A stretch of 64,000 nucleotides of DNA, from NCBI GenBank assembly GCA_016213325.1, contig JACRAY010000026.1, forward strand, positions 124,001 to 188,000, in the 5' to 3' direction. Positions within the stretch are counted from its first letter, which is position 1. The number at the start of each line of letters is the position of its first letter. The notes below the pieces were generated by a model. It saw nothing but the letters and a program-made list of their open reading frames with translations. It was not told the DNA's origin and did not search any database. Position numbers and translations under genes: made by a program. The DNA comes from Burkholderiales bacterium. Its GTDB lineage: Bacteria > Pseudomonadota > Gammaproteobacteria > Burkholderiales > Burkholderiaceae_C. This document shows, piece after piece, positions 43,343 through 51,316 of this stretch.

Positions 43343-43596
43343 TGAGCCTGCTGTCCTTCCTGCTGGGCGAGAAGAAGAAGACCGCCAGCGTCGCCAAGGA
43401 GCGCCTGCAGATCATCCTGGCGCACGAGCGCAGCGGCCGCAACCCGGGCCAGCCCGACTACCTGCCGGCGCTGCAGCGCGACCTGGTGGCGGTGATTTCC
43501 AGGTACATCAAGATCGACCCCAAGGACATCCGGGTGGACCTGCAGCGGCAGGACAACCTGGAGGTGCTGGAGGTGAAGATCGAATTGCCGAACTGA
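43342..43596 (+). CDS. minE: cell division topological specificity factor MinE
   Basis: The 84-residue protein has the membrane-targeting N-terminus [20 protein letters not shown], the MinD-contact helix [11 protein letters not shown] and the dimerising beta part [18 protein letters not shown]. It stimulates MinD ATPase. The start shares a base with the minD stop (TGATG). Confidence 0.97.
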   Translation: MSLLSFLLGEKKKTASVAKERLQIILAHERSGRNPGQPDYLPALQRDLVAVISRYIKIDPKDIRVDLQRQDNLEVLEVKIELPN

Positions 43597-43626
43597 TCGC
43601 CCCCACGAAGGCATAAAATTGCCTTC

Positions 43627-44112
43627 ATGAGCTCGAACATCGTAGTACGCGTGAGCCACCGGTATACCGCGCCGGTCGATCGCGTGTTCGACGCCTGGAT
43701 CACCCCGTCGCAGGCATCCCGTTTCTTCTTTGCCACCCGCACCGGCAACGTCATGCGTTGCGAGATGCAACCGGAGCCCGGCGGCCACTTCGTGGTGACC
43801 GACCGGCGCCCGCAGGCCGACGGCGACGAAAGCGTGATGGACGCCGAGCACCGGGGCGAATACATTGAGGTCGACCGCCCCAAGCGGCTGGTGTTCGACT
43901 TCAGCGTGCCGCCCTACAGCGACGTACCCAGCCGCGTGGCCATCGACTTCCAGCCGCTTTCGTGGCAAAGCTGCGAGCTGGTGCTGACACACGATTTGGG
44001 CGACAGCGACATGGCCCGCGCCTACGAGGCGCAGACCCGCGAAGGCTGGGCCAAGATGCTGGCCAAGCTCGAGCGCGAGTTGTTCCCGCGGCGCATCGGC
44101 GTGCAGTTGTAG
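43627..44112 (+). CDS. SRPBCC/AHSA1 domain protein
   Basis: The 161-residue protein has the START-like pattern YTAPVDRVFDAWITPSQASRFF near the N-terminus, GGHFVVTDRRP in the middle and a long C-terminal helix (REGWAKMLAKLERELF). This matches the AHSA1 (activator of Hsp90 ATPase homologue) group, often ligand-binding proteins of unknown role. It follows minE by 30 bp but is probably a separate unit. Confidence 0.88.
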   Translation: MSSNIVVRVSHRYTAPVDRVFDAWITPSQASRFFFATRTGNVMRCEMQPEPGGHFVVTDRRPQADGDESVMDAEHRGEYIEVDRPKRLVFDFSVPPYSDVPSRVAIDFQPLSWQSCELVLTHDLGDSDMARAYEAQTREGWAKMLAKLERELFPRRIGVQL

Positions 44113-44122
44113 TTTGCGGCGG

Positions 44123-44290
44123 TCACGGCTGGGGCAGGCCATCAAGCCAGCCCTTTAGCGCCGCTTCAACTATGGCAAGACAGAGCACTCGGTCTGAGAG
44201 GAATTCGGACAGGCTCTTTGCTGCCAAGAGTTGGCGCGCTTCGCCGACGAAGTGCAGGAGATCCGCAACGTGGGCCGGCCCGCGGTCCAT
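44123..44290 (-). pseudogene. truncated HEPN-domain (DUF86-like) toxin gene
   Basis: An ATG two bases after the mntA stop opens a 55-residue frame starting MDRGPAHVADLLHFVGEARQ and containing SEFLSDRVLCLAIVEAALKG. The first helices resemble HEPN/DUF86 partners of MNT proteins, which are usually about 110 residues. The part that would hold the RxxxxxH RNase motif is absent, so the toxin is probably inactive. Its position beside the MNT gene supports the assignment. Confidence 0.5.
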
Positions 44291-44292
44291 CG

Positions 44293-44592
44293 CTACTGAA
44301 ACAAAGGCTTGAGCTGCGCCTCGATGGCTCGCCGGCGGAAGGGATTCTGCAGCACAGAGGGGAACGCCAAGTCGATTCGACGCCCCGCAAAAGCCTCCGA
44401 CAGCTCCTGCTGCATATCGACCAGGGCAAAACCGCTCGGCGCCTCGCCAGGCACGAACTCCACCAGCAGGTCGACGTCACTGTCTGGCCGCTCAGCCCCT
44501 ACCGCAGCCGAGCCGAAGAGGGACAACCGCTGCACGTGATAGCGACGGCAAATATCGGCGATGCGACTTTGTTGGGTGGCCCCGATTTCCAT
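44293..44592 (-). CDS. mntA: MNT-domain nucleotidyltransferase (MntA-like antitoxin)
   Basis: The 99-residue protein has the minimal nucleotidyltransferase motif LSLFGSAAVGAERPDSDVDLLVEF, with the paired aspartates that hold Mg. MntA proteins AMPylate a HEPN toxin to neutralise it. Here the partner is only a 55-residue remnant. I use the ATG at 44592, whose downstream sequence is family-like. A 6-bp-arm palindrome lies 36 bp upstream and may be its operator. Confidence 0.85.
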   Translation of the reverse strand: MEIGATQQSRIADICRRYHVQRLSLFGSAAVGAERPDSDVDLLVEFVPGEAPSGFALVDMQQELSEAFAGRRIDLAFPSVLQNPFRRRAIEAQLKPLFQ

Positions 44593-44627
44593 GCAAGCAA
44601 TTATGAAGCCGACCGCTTTCGACTGCA

Positions 44628-44641
44628 GTTGTAAATACAAC
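44628..44641. promoter_or_regulatory. palindrome upstream of mntA
   Basis: GTTGTAAATACAAC has 6-bp complementary arms with a 2-bp centre, 36 bp before the mntA start. Position and symmetry suggest an operator for autoregulation. A hairpin CCTGTCG...CGACAGG lies further upstream at 44664-44683. Confidence 0.45.
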
Positions 44642-44712
44642 CCGCGGGTAAACACTGGCCCGACCTGTCGTCTGGCCGACAGGCGAGTCCGTTATGGCGG
44701 AGGCAGACTCCC

Positions 44713-44958
44713 ATGGAGACCCGCCTTATGTCTTCAACCGCCGTCCAGGACCCTTTCGATACCGGCTGCGTGGTGATCGCCTCGCTGGCGCCCGCCACCC
44801 TGAGCCGGTTCGACCCCATGCTGCGCCGCCTGCTGGCCGGCACGCAGCTGTTCGTGAAGCATGCGGACGGGCGCTACCACCCCAAGGGCTGTGCGCTGGG
44901 GCTGCCGCACTGCTTCGAGTTCAGCGAGTTGGTACGCGCTGAAGCTCGCTCGGTCTAG
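44713..44958 (+). CDS. hypothetical protein
   Basis: The 81-residue frame encodes a soluble protein with DPFDTGCVVIASLAPATLSR and HPKGCALGLPHCFEFSELVR. No domain is recognised. An internal ATG five codons in (44728) is a possible start. It has GC-rich codon use like its neighbours and no antisense gene, so it is probably real. Confidence 0.5.
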   Translation: METRLMSSTAVQDPFDTGCVVIASLAPATLSRFDPMLRRLLAGTQLFVKHADGRYHPKGCALGLPHCFEFSELVRAEARSV

Positions 44959-44959
44959 G

Positions 44960-45175
44960 CTAGCGCCGCCCTTCGCCCTGGTTGGGCCCGCCCTTGCGCA
45001 TGTGGGTCTGGTTGTTGCCCAGCAGCTGGTCGCGGTCTGACCGTGAATGCGGCGTGCGCTTGCCTTCGTTCTTCTGCGTGGGCGCCTCGTTGCCCTGCTT
45101 GTTGAAGTCGTTCTCGACCTTGCCCGACAGCGCAGCTTGCTTGTCCTGCGGGGGGCGTTTGTAACTGTGCGTCAT
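44960..45175 (-). CDS. small hydrophilic conserved-looking protein
   Basis: The 71-residue product is highly charged and low in hydrophobic residues, with YKRPPQDKQAALSGKVENDF and KRTPHSRSDRDQLLGNNQ. It is probably disordered. The composition is like small stress-induced hydrophilic proteins, but there is no domain evidence. The frame sits between two genes without overlap and begins after GGAGTG. Confidence 0.6.
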   Translation of the reverse strand: MTHSYKRPPQDKQAALSGKVENDFNKQGNEAPTQKNEGKRTPHSRSDRDQLLGNNQTHMRKGGPNQGEGRR

Positions 45176-45240
45176 GGTTCACTCCTTTGTGACCCATTCT
45201 GGGCAACCCGCCGCAGCCCGGCTGTCGGAGAAGACCGGCT

Positions 45241-45639
45241 TTACGCCTTGACCATCAGCATGGCCTCGATCTTGTTGCCGTCGAGGTCGCGCACGAAGGC
45301 CGCGTAGTAGTTGTCTGAATACTCCTTGCGGAAGTCCGGCGGCCCGTCGTCCTTGCCGCCGAGCTTGAGTGCCGTGGCGTGGAAGGCCTTTACCTCGTCG
45401 ATGGAATTGGCCATGAACGAGATGTGCACGCCGTTGCCGGTGGTGGCCGCCTGCCCGTCGTAGGGCCGCTGGATCCAGAACTCGGGGAATTTGCGCCCGT
45501 AGCCGGCGCCGCCTTCGAAGTCCATCACGCACTTGACCTGCAAGGTGGCCAGCACGGCGTCGTAGAAGGCCTTGGCGCGCGGGTAATCGTTGGTGCCCAG
45601 CGAGACGTGCGACAGGACGCTGTCGGAGAGGTTGGACAT
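45241..45639 (-). CDS. VOC family (glyoxalase/bleomycin resistance-like) protein
   Basis: The 132-residue protein shows a single vicinal oxygen chelate unit: LSHVSLGTNDYPRAKAFYDAV at the start, GVHISFMANSIDEVKAFHATA in the middle, and YYAAFVRDLDGNKIEAM at the end. Metal ligands His11, His near 73 and Glu near 127 are in place. Function within the family (lyase, dioxygenase or binding protein) is open. Confidence 0.9.
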   Translation of the reverse strand: MSNLSDSVLSHVSLGTNDYPRAKAFYDAVLATLQVKCVMDFEGGAGYGRKFPEFWIQRPYDGQAATTGNGVHISFMANSIDEVKAFHATALKLGGKDDGPPDFRKEYSDNYYAAFVRDLDGNKIEAMLMVKA

Positions 45640-45700
45640 GGTGTGCTCCTTGGATGTGTGAGCTGCGCAGCGTAACCGTCAACGCAGCCGGGATTTGTCA

Positions 45701-46057
45701 TCAGGGATAGTCGTAGTCCTGGTGGCGCGCGACCACCCGATCATCGAGCACCCACACCACGATCTCCGCCGTGGTCCGCACCACGCAACCGGCCAGCACG
45801 TGTCCGCCCGTCACCTTGCCTTGCGCGTCGCTCACGCTGGCATGCAGGTGCACGCCGCCGCTGCCCAGCGTGCCGGCCAGTGAAAGCACTTCCAGCGGCC
45901 CCGGCACCACTGTTCCCTCGTCCTGCGCGGCGAACCGCAGCACTGCCTGGCCCAGGCTACCGATGCCAGAGATCACACAGCCGGCCGGCAGGGAAAGCTT
46001 CTCGAGCTCGACTCGCAAGTCGTCGCCTGGCTTCAGCCTGACCACTTCGATTTTCAT
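45701..46057 (-). CDS. PPC/DUF296 domain protein
   Basis: The 118-residue protein has the PPC (plant and prokaryote conserved) fold signature VISGIGSLGQAVLRF and GGVHLHASVSDAQGKVTGGH. The histidine cluster is typical. Such proteins resemble AT-hook-associated domains and are often annotated DNA-binding, but this one has no AT-hook. The start overlaps the ATPase stop by 4 bp (ATGA), linking the two genes. Confidence 0.88.
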   Translation of the reverse strand: MKIEVVRLKPGDDLRVELEKLSLPAGCVISGIGSLGQAVLRFAAQDEGTVVPGPLEVLSLAGTLGSGGVHLHASVSDAQGKVTGGHVLAGCVVRTTAEIVVWVLDDRVVARHQDYDYP

Positions 46058-47199
46058 GCCGGAAGCATCGCCCACAACGGCACCGCTTCGATACCACCGC
46101 CCATCGGATAGCGGTGCATCCCCGGGTGGACCACGTAGAGCTTGTCGAGTTTGAGGTCGTCGATCGCGATCCGCATCGAAGGGGTGACCTTCGGCGCGTC
46201 CGCCCGCTTGAATTCCACCCCGATGCGCTGCATGCCCTTGATCATCAGCAGGTCCAGCTCGGCACCCTGGTGCGTCGCCCAGAACCACGCCTGGTCGGGT
46301 TTGGCGATGCGCAGCACCTGTTCCAGCGCAAAGCCCTCCCAGCTGGCGCCTGCAGAAGGGTGTCGAACCAAGTCGGCCGTGCTCCGGACACCCATCAATG
46401 TATGGAGCAACCCGGTATCCCGAAAGTAGATCTTGGGAGCCTTCACTTGCCTCTTGCCAAGATTCTCATGCCAAGGCGGCAACTGCCTGACCATGAACGT
46501 GTCAGTCATGTGGTCCAGGTAGCGGCGAACAGTCGACTCGTTGGCGCCCAGCGACTGGGCAGGCCGCGCGGCATTCCACGTTTGCCCGTGGTAGTGGGCC
46601 AGCATGCCAAGAAATCGATGCATGGCTTGCGCCGGAACAGCGCCTGCAAATTCCGGAAGGTCGGTACGCAGGAACCGGTCGATAGCCATCTCGCGCCACT
46701 GAAAGCTGAGGTCATCGTCCGGCGCCAGGAAGGATTCGGGGTATCCCCCCCGCAGCCACAACCGGTGCACTGCATCGTCTTCTACTCCCACTTCGTCGAG
46801 GGAGAAGCCGGTGACTTCGACACTCGCCATCCGACCGAGGAGCGACTCGCTTTGCTTCAGCCGATTGCGTGCGGCACTACCCAGCAGCAGGTACTGCCCG
46901 GGTCGGTTAATGTGTGTCGGCCGGTCTATGAGTACGCGCAGAACCTGGAAGAGTTCGGGGGCATAGTGCACTTCGTCGATGACCACCAGCCCTTCCAGTT
47001 GCGCCAGCGCTTCCATGGGATCCGAAAACAGCGCCCGGACATGGGGACGCTCAAGATCGAAGTAGTTGGGGTGGTTCGCCGGGAGAAACTGCCTGGCTAG
47101 CGTGGTCTTCCCGATCTGCCGCGGGCCGACAAGTTCGACCGCCCTGAAGAAGCCCAGCAGGCTGCTGATGTGCGAGTGAAGTCGGGCCCGGTAGAGCAT
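46054..47199 (-). CDS. AAA ATPase with DUF4143 C-terminal domain
   Basis: The 381-residue protein has Walker A in VGPRQIGKTTLARQ (Lys31), Walker B LVVIDEVHYAPEL, the sensor LLLGSAARNRL and a C-terminal DUF4143 domain with YFRDTGLLHTLMGV and GAELDLLM plus VEFKRADAP. The C-terminal part resembles a PD-(D/E)XK nuclease fold. Family members are common in accessory regions and their role is unsettled. A 19-bp-arm inverted repeat lies just upstream. Confidence 0.92.
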   Translation of the reverse strand: MLYRARLHSHISSLLGFFRAVELVGPRQIGKTTLARQFLPANHPNYFDLERPHVRALFSDPMEALAQLEGLVVIDEVHYAPELFQVLRVLIDRPTHINRPGQYLLLGSAARNRLKQSESLLGRMASVEVTGFSLDEVGVEDDAVHRLWLRGGYPESFLAPDDDLSFQWREMAIDRFLRTDLPEFAGAVPAQAMHRFLGMLAHYHGQTWNAARPAQSLGANESTVRRYLDHMTDTFMVRQLPPWHENLGKRQVKAPKIYFRDTGLLHTLMGVRSTADLVRHPSAGASWEGFALEQVLRIAKPDQAWFWATHQGAELDLLMIKGMQRIGVEFKRADAPKVTPSMRIAIDDLKLDKLYVVHPGMHRYPMGGGIEAVPLWAMLPA

Positions 47200-47207
47200 G
47201 ACGTCAC

Positions 47208-47252
47208 GTTACCATGAAAATCCCGCTCTCAATGCGGGAATTTCATGGTAAC
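47208..47252. promoter_or_regulatory. near-perfect 19-bp inverted repeat before the ATPase gene
   Basis: Arms GTTACCATGAAAATCCCGC and GCGGGAATTTCATGGTAAC pair with one mismatch around a 7-nt loop. The repeat starts 9 bp before the ATPase start codon and ends at the stop of the NnrU gene. It could be an operator for the ATPase operon or the terminator of nnrU. The AT-rich outer part favours protein binding. Confidence 0.6.
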
Positions 47253-47815
47253 TAAACCGGCCGAACCCCCACCAGCCACTCGTGCAACCCGAACACGAAC
47301 ACCGCATACACCGCCAGCCCCACCCCCACCGTCACGGCCGTCATCGCCCCCGACGGGTTGTCGAACTTGCCCGACCCGCGCTTGCGCGCCGCGCGGTAGC
47401 TGAACACCGCCCACACCAGGAAACCGCCGAACAGCAGCACGTCGGCCAGGTTGCCGTTGGACAGCAGGTGGGCCAGCGCCCACAGCTTGACGCTCAGGAT
47501 CTGCGGGTGGCCCAGCTTCGCCTTGATGCCGTTCTTCGGCACGTACGCCGCCACGAACATCACGAACACCGGCAGCATCAGCAGCGCCGTCACGTGCCGC
47601 ATGAAGCCCGGCGGCGTCCACAGCGGCACCTGCTGGCGCGCCTGGCCGTAGCCCCACACGATCAGCACGAAGGTCGCGATCGACACGACGGAGTACACCG
47701 CCTTCCACGGCAACTCGCCGATGCGTGCGATGGTCGCCGTGCGCCACCCGTCGGCCACGACGCGGGTGGAATGCACCCCGAGGAACAGCAACAGTCCCAG
47801 CACGAGCATGCCCAT
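47252..47815 (-). CDS. NnrU family membrane protein
   Basis: The 187-residue protein has five or six hydrophobic helices and the NnrU pattern LLLFLGVHSTRVVADGWR and GIKAKLGHPQILSVKLWALAHLLSNGNLADVLLFGGFLVWA. NnrU-family proteins are linked to nitric oxide metabolism or carotenoid isomerase-like folds. No other denitrification gene is next to it. Function inferred from family only. Confidence 0.88.
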   Translation of the reverse strand: MGMLVLGLLLFLGVHSTRVVADGWRTATIARIGELPWKAVYSVVSIATFVLIVWGYGQARQQVPLWTPPGFMRHVTALLMLPVFVMFVAAYVPKNGIKAKLGHPQILSVKLWALAHLLSNGNLADVLLFGGFLVWAVFSYRAARKRGSGKFDNPSGAMTAVTVGVGLAVYAVFVFGLHEWLVGVRPV

Positions 47816-48184
47816 GGTGAAGTTCCCTCGTTTGGTTTTGGAAGGGTCGGACTTTACGCCCGGCGGTCAACGGTGGCTACCACCCCCCGCCGGCCGGATT
47901 GCCTGGCTCCTGTTGTCTCCTGGAATTCTTGAAGAGACTGAATAGCCGTAGTAGCAGGAGCCCGGCCCCCGCTGTGGACAACCGAACTTTCGGCCTGTAG
48001 CGACAAGGACTTGGCGCGTGTTGACGGCTGTGGGCAGCCGTGCTTCGGTGCTGTCGTCCAAACAGGGACAACTTGGCGGCTGGGCCGTCCGCTGTGGACA
48101 AGCCACCAGTTGTGCCGGGTTGCTCCACAGGCTTGTGCAGGCGGATATATTTTTTTGCTGCAGCGTGAGAGCCACAGGCCCGAT
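47816..48184. other. 369-bp gap without a clear gene
   Basis: No convincing coding frame is seen between nnrU and the Fic gene. Two copies of GCTGTGGACAA (47971-47981 and 48091-48101) resemble DnaA boxes at eight of nine positions. A short AT-rich tract GGATATATTTTTTTGC lies near 48142-48160. The remainder looks like degenerate sequence, possibly a decayed gene. Confidence 0.4.
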
Positions 48185-49384
48185 TCAGCTTGACTCGGCT
48201 TCCGCCTCGGGCCACAGGTTCGGAAAGTAAAACCGCAACGCGTGCTGCGGCACACCGAATCGAACCTTGCCGTAAGGCGAGTAGGCGACAACCAGCCCGC
48301 GCCGCAGCAGCGCACTGACCTGGGCCGTGGCCAGGCGATCGCCCAACCCGAGCAGGGCCTTGAAGTCGCTTCGTTCCAGTTCGCCCTGGAAGGCAAACAG
48401 GTAGTGCAGCGCCCGCAATGCCTCGGTGCGCACGCCTTGCCGGACGACCTCTTGCTCGAAGTGCAGGCAGGCTGCAATGCGGTCCTTCATCTCTTCGAGC
48501 CGGAGCATCCGGCCCATGAAGCCAATCTGGTCGATGCACAGGTCCAGCACGTAGGCGATCCAGTCGACCAGCGCCTGCTCAGAGAGGTTGCCGCGCCCGT
48601 CGAGGTCGCCGGCACGGGGTTCGCCGGCCCGCGCCAACAAGGCAAAGTAGTTGTCGCGCGTCCGGGCAAATCCCCGCAAGGGCGACCACAGGCCGTTGGT
48701 CAGCCCCAGTTTGCCCATGACGAGGTGCGTGTGAAGGCGCATGACGCGCCCATTGCCGTCACGAAACGGGTGGATCCATCCGAGCCTGTGATGCGCCGCT
48801 GCTGCTGCGACCAGCTGGAGCTCACCCCTGCGCACCGAGCGATAGAAGCCGGCCCAGCGGTCGAGCATCGCCGGTATGGCGCCGTGAGCCGGTGCCGCGT
48901 GGACACCAACGGCCACTTCGCGGTCGCGCAGCACGCCGGGCAGCAACGCATCGTCATGTGGCAGACGGGCGAACAGATCCTGATGGATATCGCACACCAT
49001 CTGGGCCGACCACACGTCCGACATCGACCAGCGCTTCCAGCGCGACTCGAGCTGTTCTTCCGTTGCCATGTGCGCGACGGCAAGCAGTTGCCGGTGCGCC
49101 CTGTCCTGGTCGGATGAATAGTCGTTGCGTAACGCCCTTTCGATGTCGAGCGGCAATGTGTGCTGGCCCTCTATCTTGTTGCTGTAGTACGAGTTCATCG
49201 CCCTCAGCAGGGTGCGCAGGCCGGCCAGCGAGCCTGGCTGGGCAAACCCGGCAAGCCGGTCAGCGGCGCGCTGGAGGTCGTGGGCGCGCTCGAGCAAGGG
49301 GCCCAGGCGGTGCTCACCCGGCAGCAGAGGCTCCATTTGGGCCGGGTGGTCGTACAGCGGGAATTTTTGCGACTTGGCAGTCAT
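48185..49384 (-). CDS. Fic family protein (AMP-transferase type)
   Basis: The 399-residue protein has the Fic core HPFRDGNGRVMR with catalytic His205, and an N-terminal segment SNKIEG (residues 68-73) that fits the inhibitory motif (S/T)xxxE(G/N). A winged-helix-like C-terminal domain (residues about 330-390, ATAQVSALLRRGLVV) is also present. Fic enzymes transfer AMP to target hydroxyls. This is the class II type that restrains itself with its own N-terminal helix. I use the ATG at 49384; a TTG two codons earlier is possible. Confidence 0.9.
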   Translation of the reverse strand: MTAKSQKFPLYDHPAQMEPLLPGEHRLGPLLERAHDLQRAADRLAGFAQPGSLAGLRTLLRAMNSYYSNKIEGQHTLPLDIERALRNDYSSDQDRAHRQLLAVAHMATEEQLESRWKRWSMSDVWSAQMVCDIHQDLFARLPHDDALLPGVLRDREVAVGVHAAPAHGAIPAMLDRWAGFYRSVRRGELQLVAAAAAHHRLGWIHPFRDGNGRVMRLHTHLVMGKLGLTNGLWSPLRGFARTRDNYFALLARAGEPRAGDLDGRGNLSEQALVDWIAYVLDLCIDQIGFMGRMLRLEEMKDRIAACLHFEQEVVRQGVRTEALRALHYLFAFQGELERSDFKALLGLGDRLATAQVSALLRRGLVVAYSPYGKVRFGVPQHALRFYFPNLWPEAEAESS

Positions 49385-49457
49385 CCGCAAATTATTGATT
49401 TAAAAGGAAAAATTATTCAAATCTGCGAGATGGGATGCGAGATTCTCCAAGCTGCCC

Positions 49458-49817
49458 CTAATCCAGCTCCTTGGCTGCCTTGCGCACCCCCGCCGGCAGC
49501 GCATCCTCCACCACCTTGTTCCCACCCTCGCGCACCTTGCCACGCTCCACAACACGCATCTCGACATGCAGCCCCGCCGCCGCTGCCATGTTGACCAGGG
49601 CATCGATGCCAAACAGGTTGATCTTGCCGCGTGTGAGATCGGAGATCCGTGGCTGGGTCACACCGAGCTGCTGGGCTGCCTGTGCCTGGCTCATGCCGGT
49701 GCGGGCAATGTAGTTGCCCAGCGCAATCATCAGCTCCGAACGCAGCTTCATGTTCGCGGCCTGTGCGTGGGTGTCCTCGATCGCGTCCCACACGCTTGCG
49801 AACAGCTTCTCGTTCAT
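49458..49817 (-). CDS. XRE-family antitoxin-like regulator (orphan)
   Basis: The 119-residue protein has a central helix-turn-helix GMSQAQAAQQLGVTQPRISDL preceded by an SELMIALGNYIARTG helix, the HTH_37/HigA2 style of antitoxin or regulator. No toxin gene is adjacent: upstream is a short spacer with a palindrome, downstream the Fic gene after 73 bp. The partner may be lost, or the protein may regulate Fic. Confidence 0.82.
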   Translation of the reverse strand: MNEKLFASVWDAIEDTHAQAANMKLRSELMIALGNYIARTGMSQAQAAQQLGVTQPRISDLTRGKINLFGIDALVNMAAAAGLHVEMRVVERGKVREGGNKVVEDALPAGVRKAAKELD

Positions 49818-49851
49818 GCGATGCGCTCGATTGTTAGCATGCGCCAGAAAT

Positions 49852-49867
49852 ATACAAAATCTTGTAT
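49852..49867. promoter_or_regulatory. operator-like palindrome before the XRE gene
   Basis: ATACAAAATCTTGTAT has 6-bp complementary arms around AATC, 34 bp upstream of the XRE start. It is a plausible binding site for the XRE protein itself, overlapping a promoter -10 region. Confidence 0.5.
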
Positions 49868-49906
49868 CCGCGTGGCGCCCCCCGCTTGCCTCCGTAGCCC
49901 CCGTAG

Positions 49907-49926
49907 GCTGGGGTCGCGACCCCAGC
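49907..49926. repeat. perfect 20-bp palindrome at the exonuclease 3' end
   Basis: GCTGGGGTCGCGACCCCAGC is fully self-complementary. It begins at the last base of the exonuclease stop codon and runs beyond the gene, so it may act as a terminator, or it may be a REP-type element of a second kind. No second copy was recognised here. Confidence 0.5.
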
Positions 49927-50543
49927 TATCCCACAACCGGCTCCAGGTACCTCCTGATCGCCTCCCCCACCTTCGTCTTCGGCGCCTTCTGCACCTTCAC
50001 CAACAGGTCATGCGTGCAATCGAACACGTCGTACCTGCGCTCCAGGTCGCGGTGGATGCGTGCCAGCAGCGCCGCCGTCACCTCGGCGTCGGCCATCGCG
50101 CGGTGCGCGCGCCCCGAAAACGACAGATCGTGAAACGCCGCCAGCGACGCCAGCCGGAAGCTGCGCGCCTCGGGGTACAGCCGGCGCGCGAGCAGCATGG
50201 TGCAGGCGAAGGGCTGCGCCGCGGGCATGTCCAGGCGCGCCAGCTCCGCCGCCCAGAAACGCCGGTCGAACGACGCGTTGTGCGCCACCATGGGCGCGTC
50301 GCCGACGAAGCGCGCCGCGTCGGCCATCACGCTTTCGGCCGGCGGCGCCGCGCGCACCATGTCGTTGGTGATGCCGGTGTACGACTCGATGAAGGCGTTG
50401 ATGTGCACGCCGGCGTTCATCAGGCTCTGGAAGCGGTCGACCACGCGGTCGCCTTCCACCAGGACGATGGCGACCTCGGTGGCGCGGTCGCCCATGGTGG
50501 GGGAGAGGCCGGTGGTTTCGAAGTCGATGATGGCGATGGGCAC
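49926..50543 (-). CDS. DnaQ-family 3'-5' exonuclease
   Basis: Starting at GTG 50543 gives 205 residues with the three exonuclease motifs: ExoI IDFETTGLSP, ExoII HNASFDRRFW and ExoIII HRAMADAEVT (HxxxxD). It resembles the epsilon-type proofreading domain or RNase T-like enzymes, not fused to a polymerase. It should digest single-stranded or mismatched ends. A palindrome follows the gene. Confidence 0.9.
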   Translation of the reverse strand: MPIAIIDFETTGLSPTMGDRATEVAIVLVEGDRVVDRFQSLMNAGVHINAFIESYTGITNDMVRAAPPAESVMADAARFVGDAPMVAHNASFDRRFWAAELARLDMPAAQPFACTMLLARRLYPEARSFRLASLAAFHDLSFSGRAHRAMADAEVTAALLARIHRDLERRYDVFDCTHDLLVKVQKAPKTKVGEAIRRYLEPVVG

Positions 50544-50571
50544 GTGCCGAGCATAGCAACCGCGGCCGGCG

Positions 50572-51006
50572 TTACAGCACGTCCTCTGCCCAACGCGCAA
50601 ACTCTTCAAGGTCTGCGAGCAGCCTTGCGCCCTCTTCCCGTGACGCCTTGCGTGTGCCGTACGGCACTTCGTCCTTGAAGCTGAGGATTCGGCGGTACCG
50701 GCGCTCCTGGATTTCAGGCAGCAAATTGCCCATCACGTCCCTGAGCACGTCCGGTGTGTCCTCGTCCACGGCGAGAGCAAGGTCCACATCGCTTCTGGGT
50801 TCATCCGTCGCGCGCGCAACGCTGCCGTAGAGCCAGGCCGAACGTATGTGTTTCTCCTGCGCCAGGGCTTCGCGCAGCCGGGCTTGCAACGACTCCCAGT
50901 GGGCGCGTTCGGCCTCGAAGAGTTGGCCCAAGGCTGAAACCACCGGCTGCTCTACTGCGGCAGCGAAGAGTTGCCCCCGCGCCGGCCCTAGAAGTGCGCA
51001 GCCCAA
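50572..51006 (-). CDS. nucleotidyltransferase domain protein, N-terminally clipped
   Basis: The frame starts at TTG 51006 with an in-frame stop shortly before, and encodes AERAHWESLQARLREALAQE and the nucleotidyltransferase motif SAWLYGSVARATDEPRSDVDLALAV. Relatives have an extra winged-helix N-terminal region, which is missing. The truncation coincides with the start of the phd-vapC pair. It may be a non-functional fragment or a short form started at TTG. Confidence 0.6.
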   Translation of the reverse strand: MGCALLGPARGQLFAAAVEQPVVSALGQLFEAERAHWESLQARLREALAQEKHIRSAWLYGSVARATDEPRSDVDLALAVDEDTPDVLRDVMGNLLPEIQERRYRRILSFKDEVPYGTRKASREEGARLLADLEEFARWAEDVL

Positions 51007-51079
51007 AAGCCAGCTTGCCGCTGATTTCGATCCAGACTAGACTTGGTCTGAATTGACCATCCGCACAAGGGCAGAATCC

Positions 51080-51316
51080 GTGGCTACGGTGAACATCTAC
51101 GACGCGAAAACCAGGCTGTCCCAGTTGGTCGACCAGGCCGCGGCCGGCGAGGACGTGGTGGTGAGCCGCAATGGCAAGCCGCTGGCACGCATCACGCGCC
51201 TGGAAGGGCCGAAGCGCCGTGTCCGGTTTGGCTTGATGAAGGGCAAGCTGGTGGTCCCAGCCGACTTTGACACCCCCCTTCCCGCCGATGTGCAGGCGGC
51301 TTTCGAGGGACGTTGA
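51080..51316 (+). CDS. Phd/YefM family antitoxin
   Basis: The 78-residue protein starts at GTG 51080 with VNIYDAKTRLSQLVDQAAAGEDVVVSRNGKP, the Phd/YefM fold, and a C-terminal toxin-binding tail (PADFDTPLPADVQAAFEGR). It is followed with overlap by the PIN-domain toxin gene (start at 51316), the standard module order. It should repress its own operon. Confidence 0.9.
   Translation: MATVNIYDAKTRLSQLVDQAAAGEDVVVSRNGKPLARITRLEGPKRRVRFGLMKGKLVVPADFDTPLPADVQAAFEGR

Noticed and set aside
44664..44683. Hairpin CCTGTCG-N6-CGACAGG between mntA and the next gene
   Set aside because: The arms are only 7 bp with no T-run or promoter context, too weak to assign as terminator or operator.
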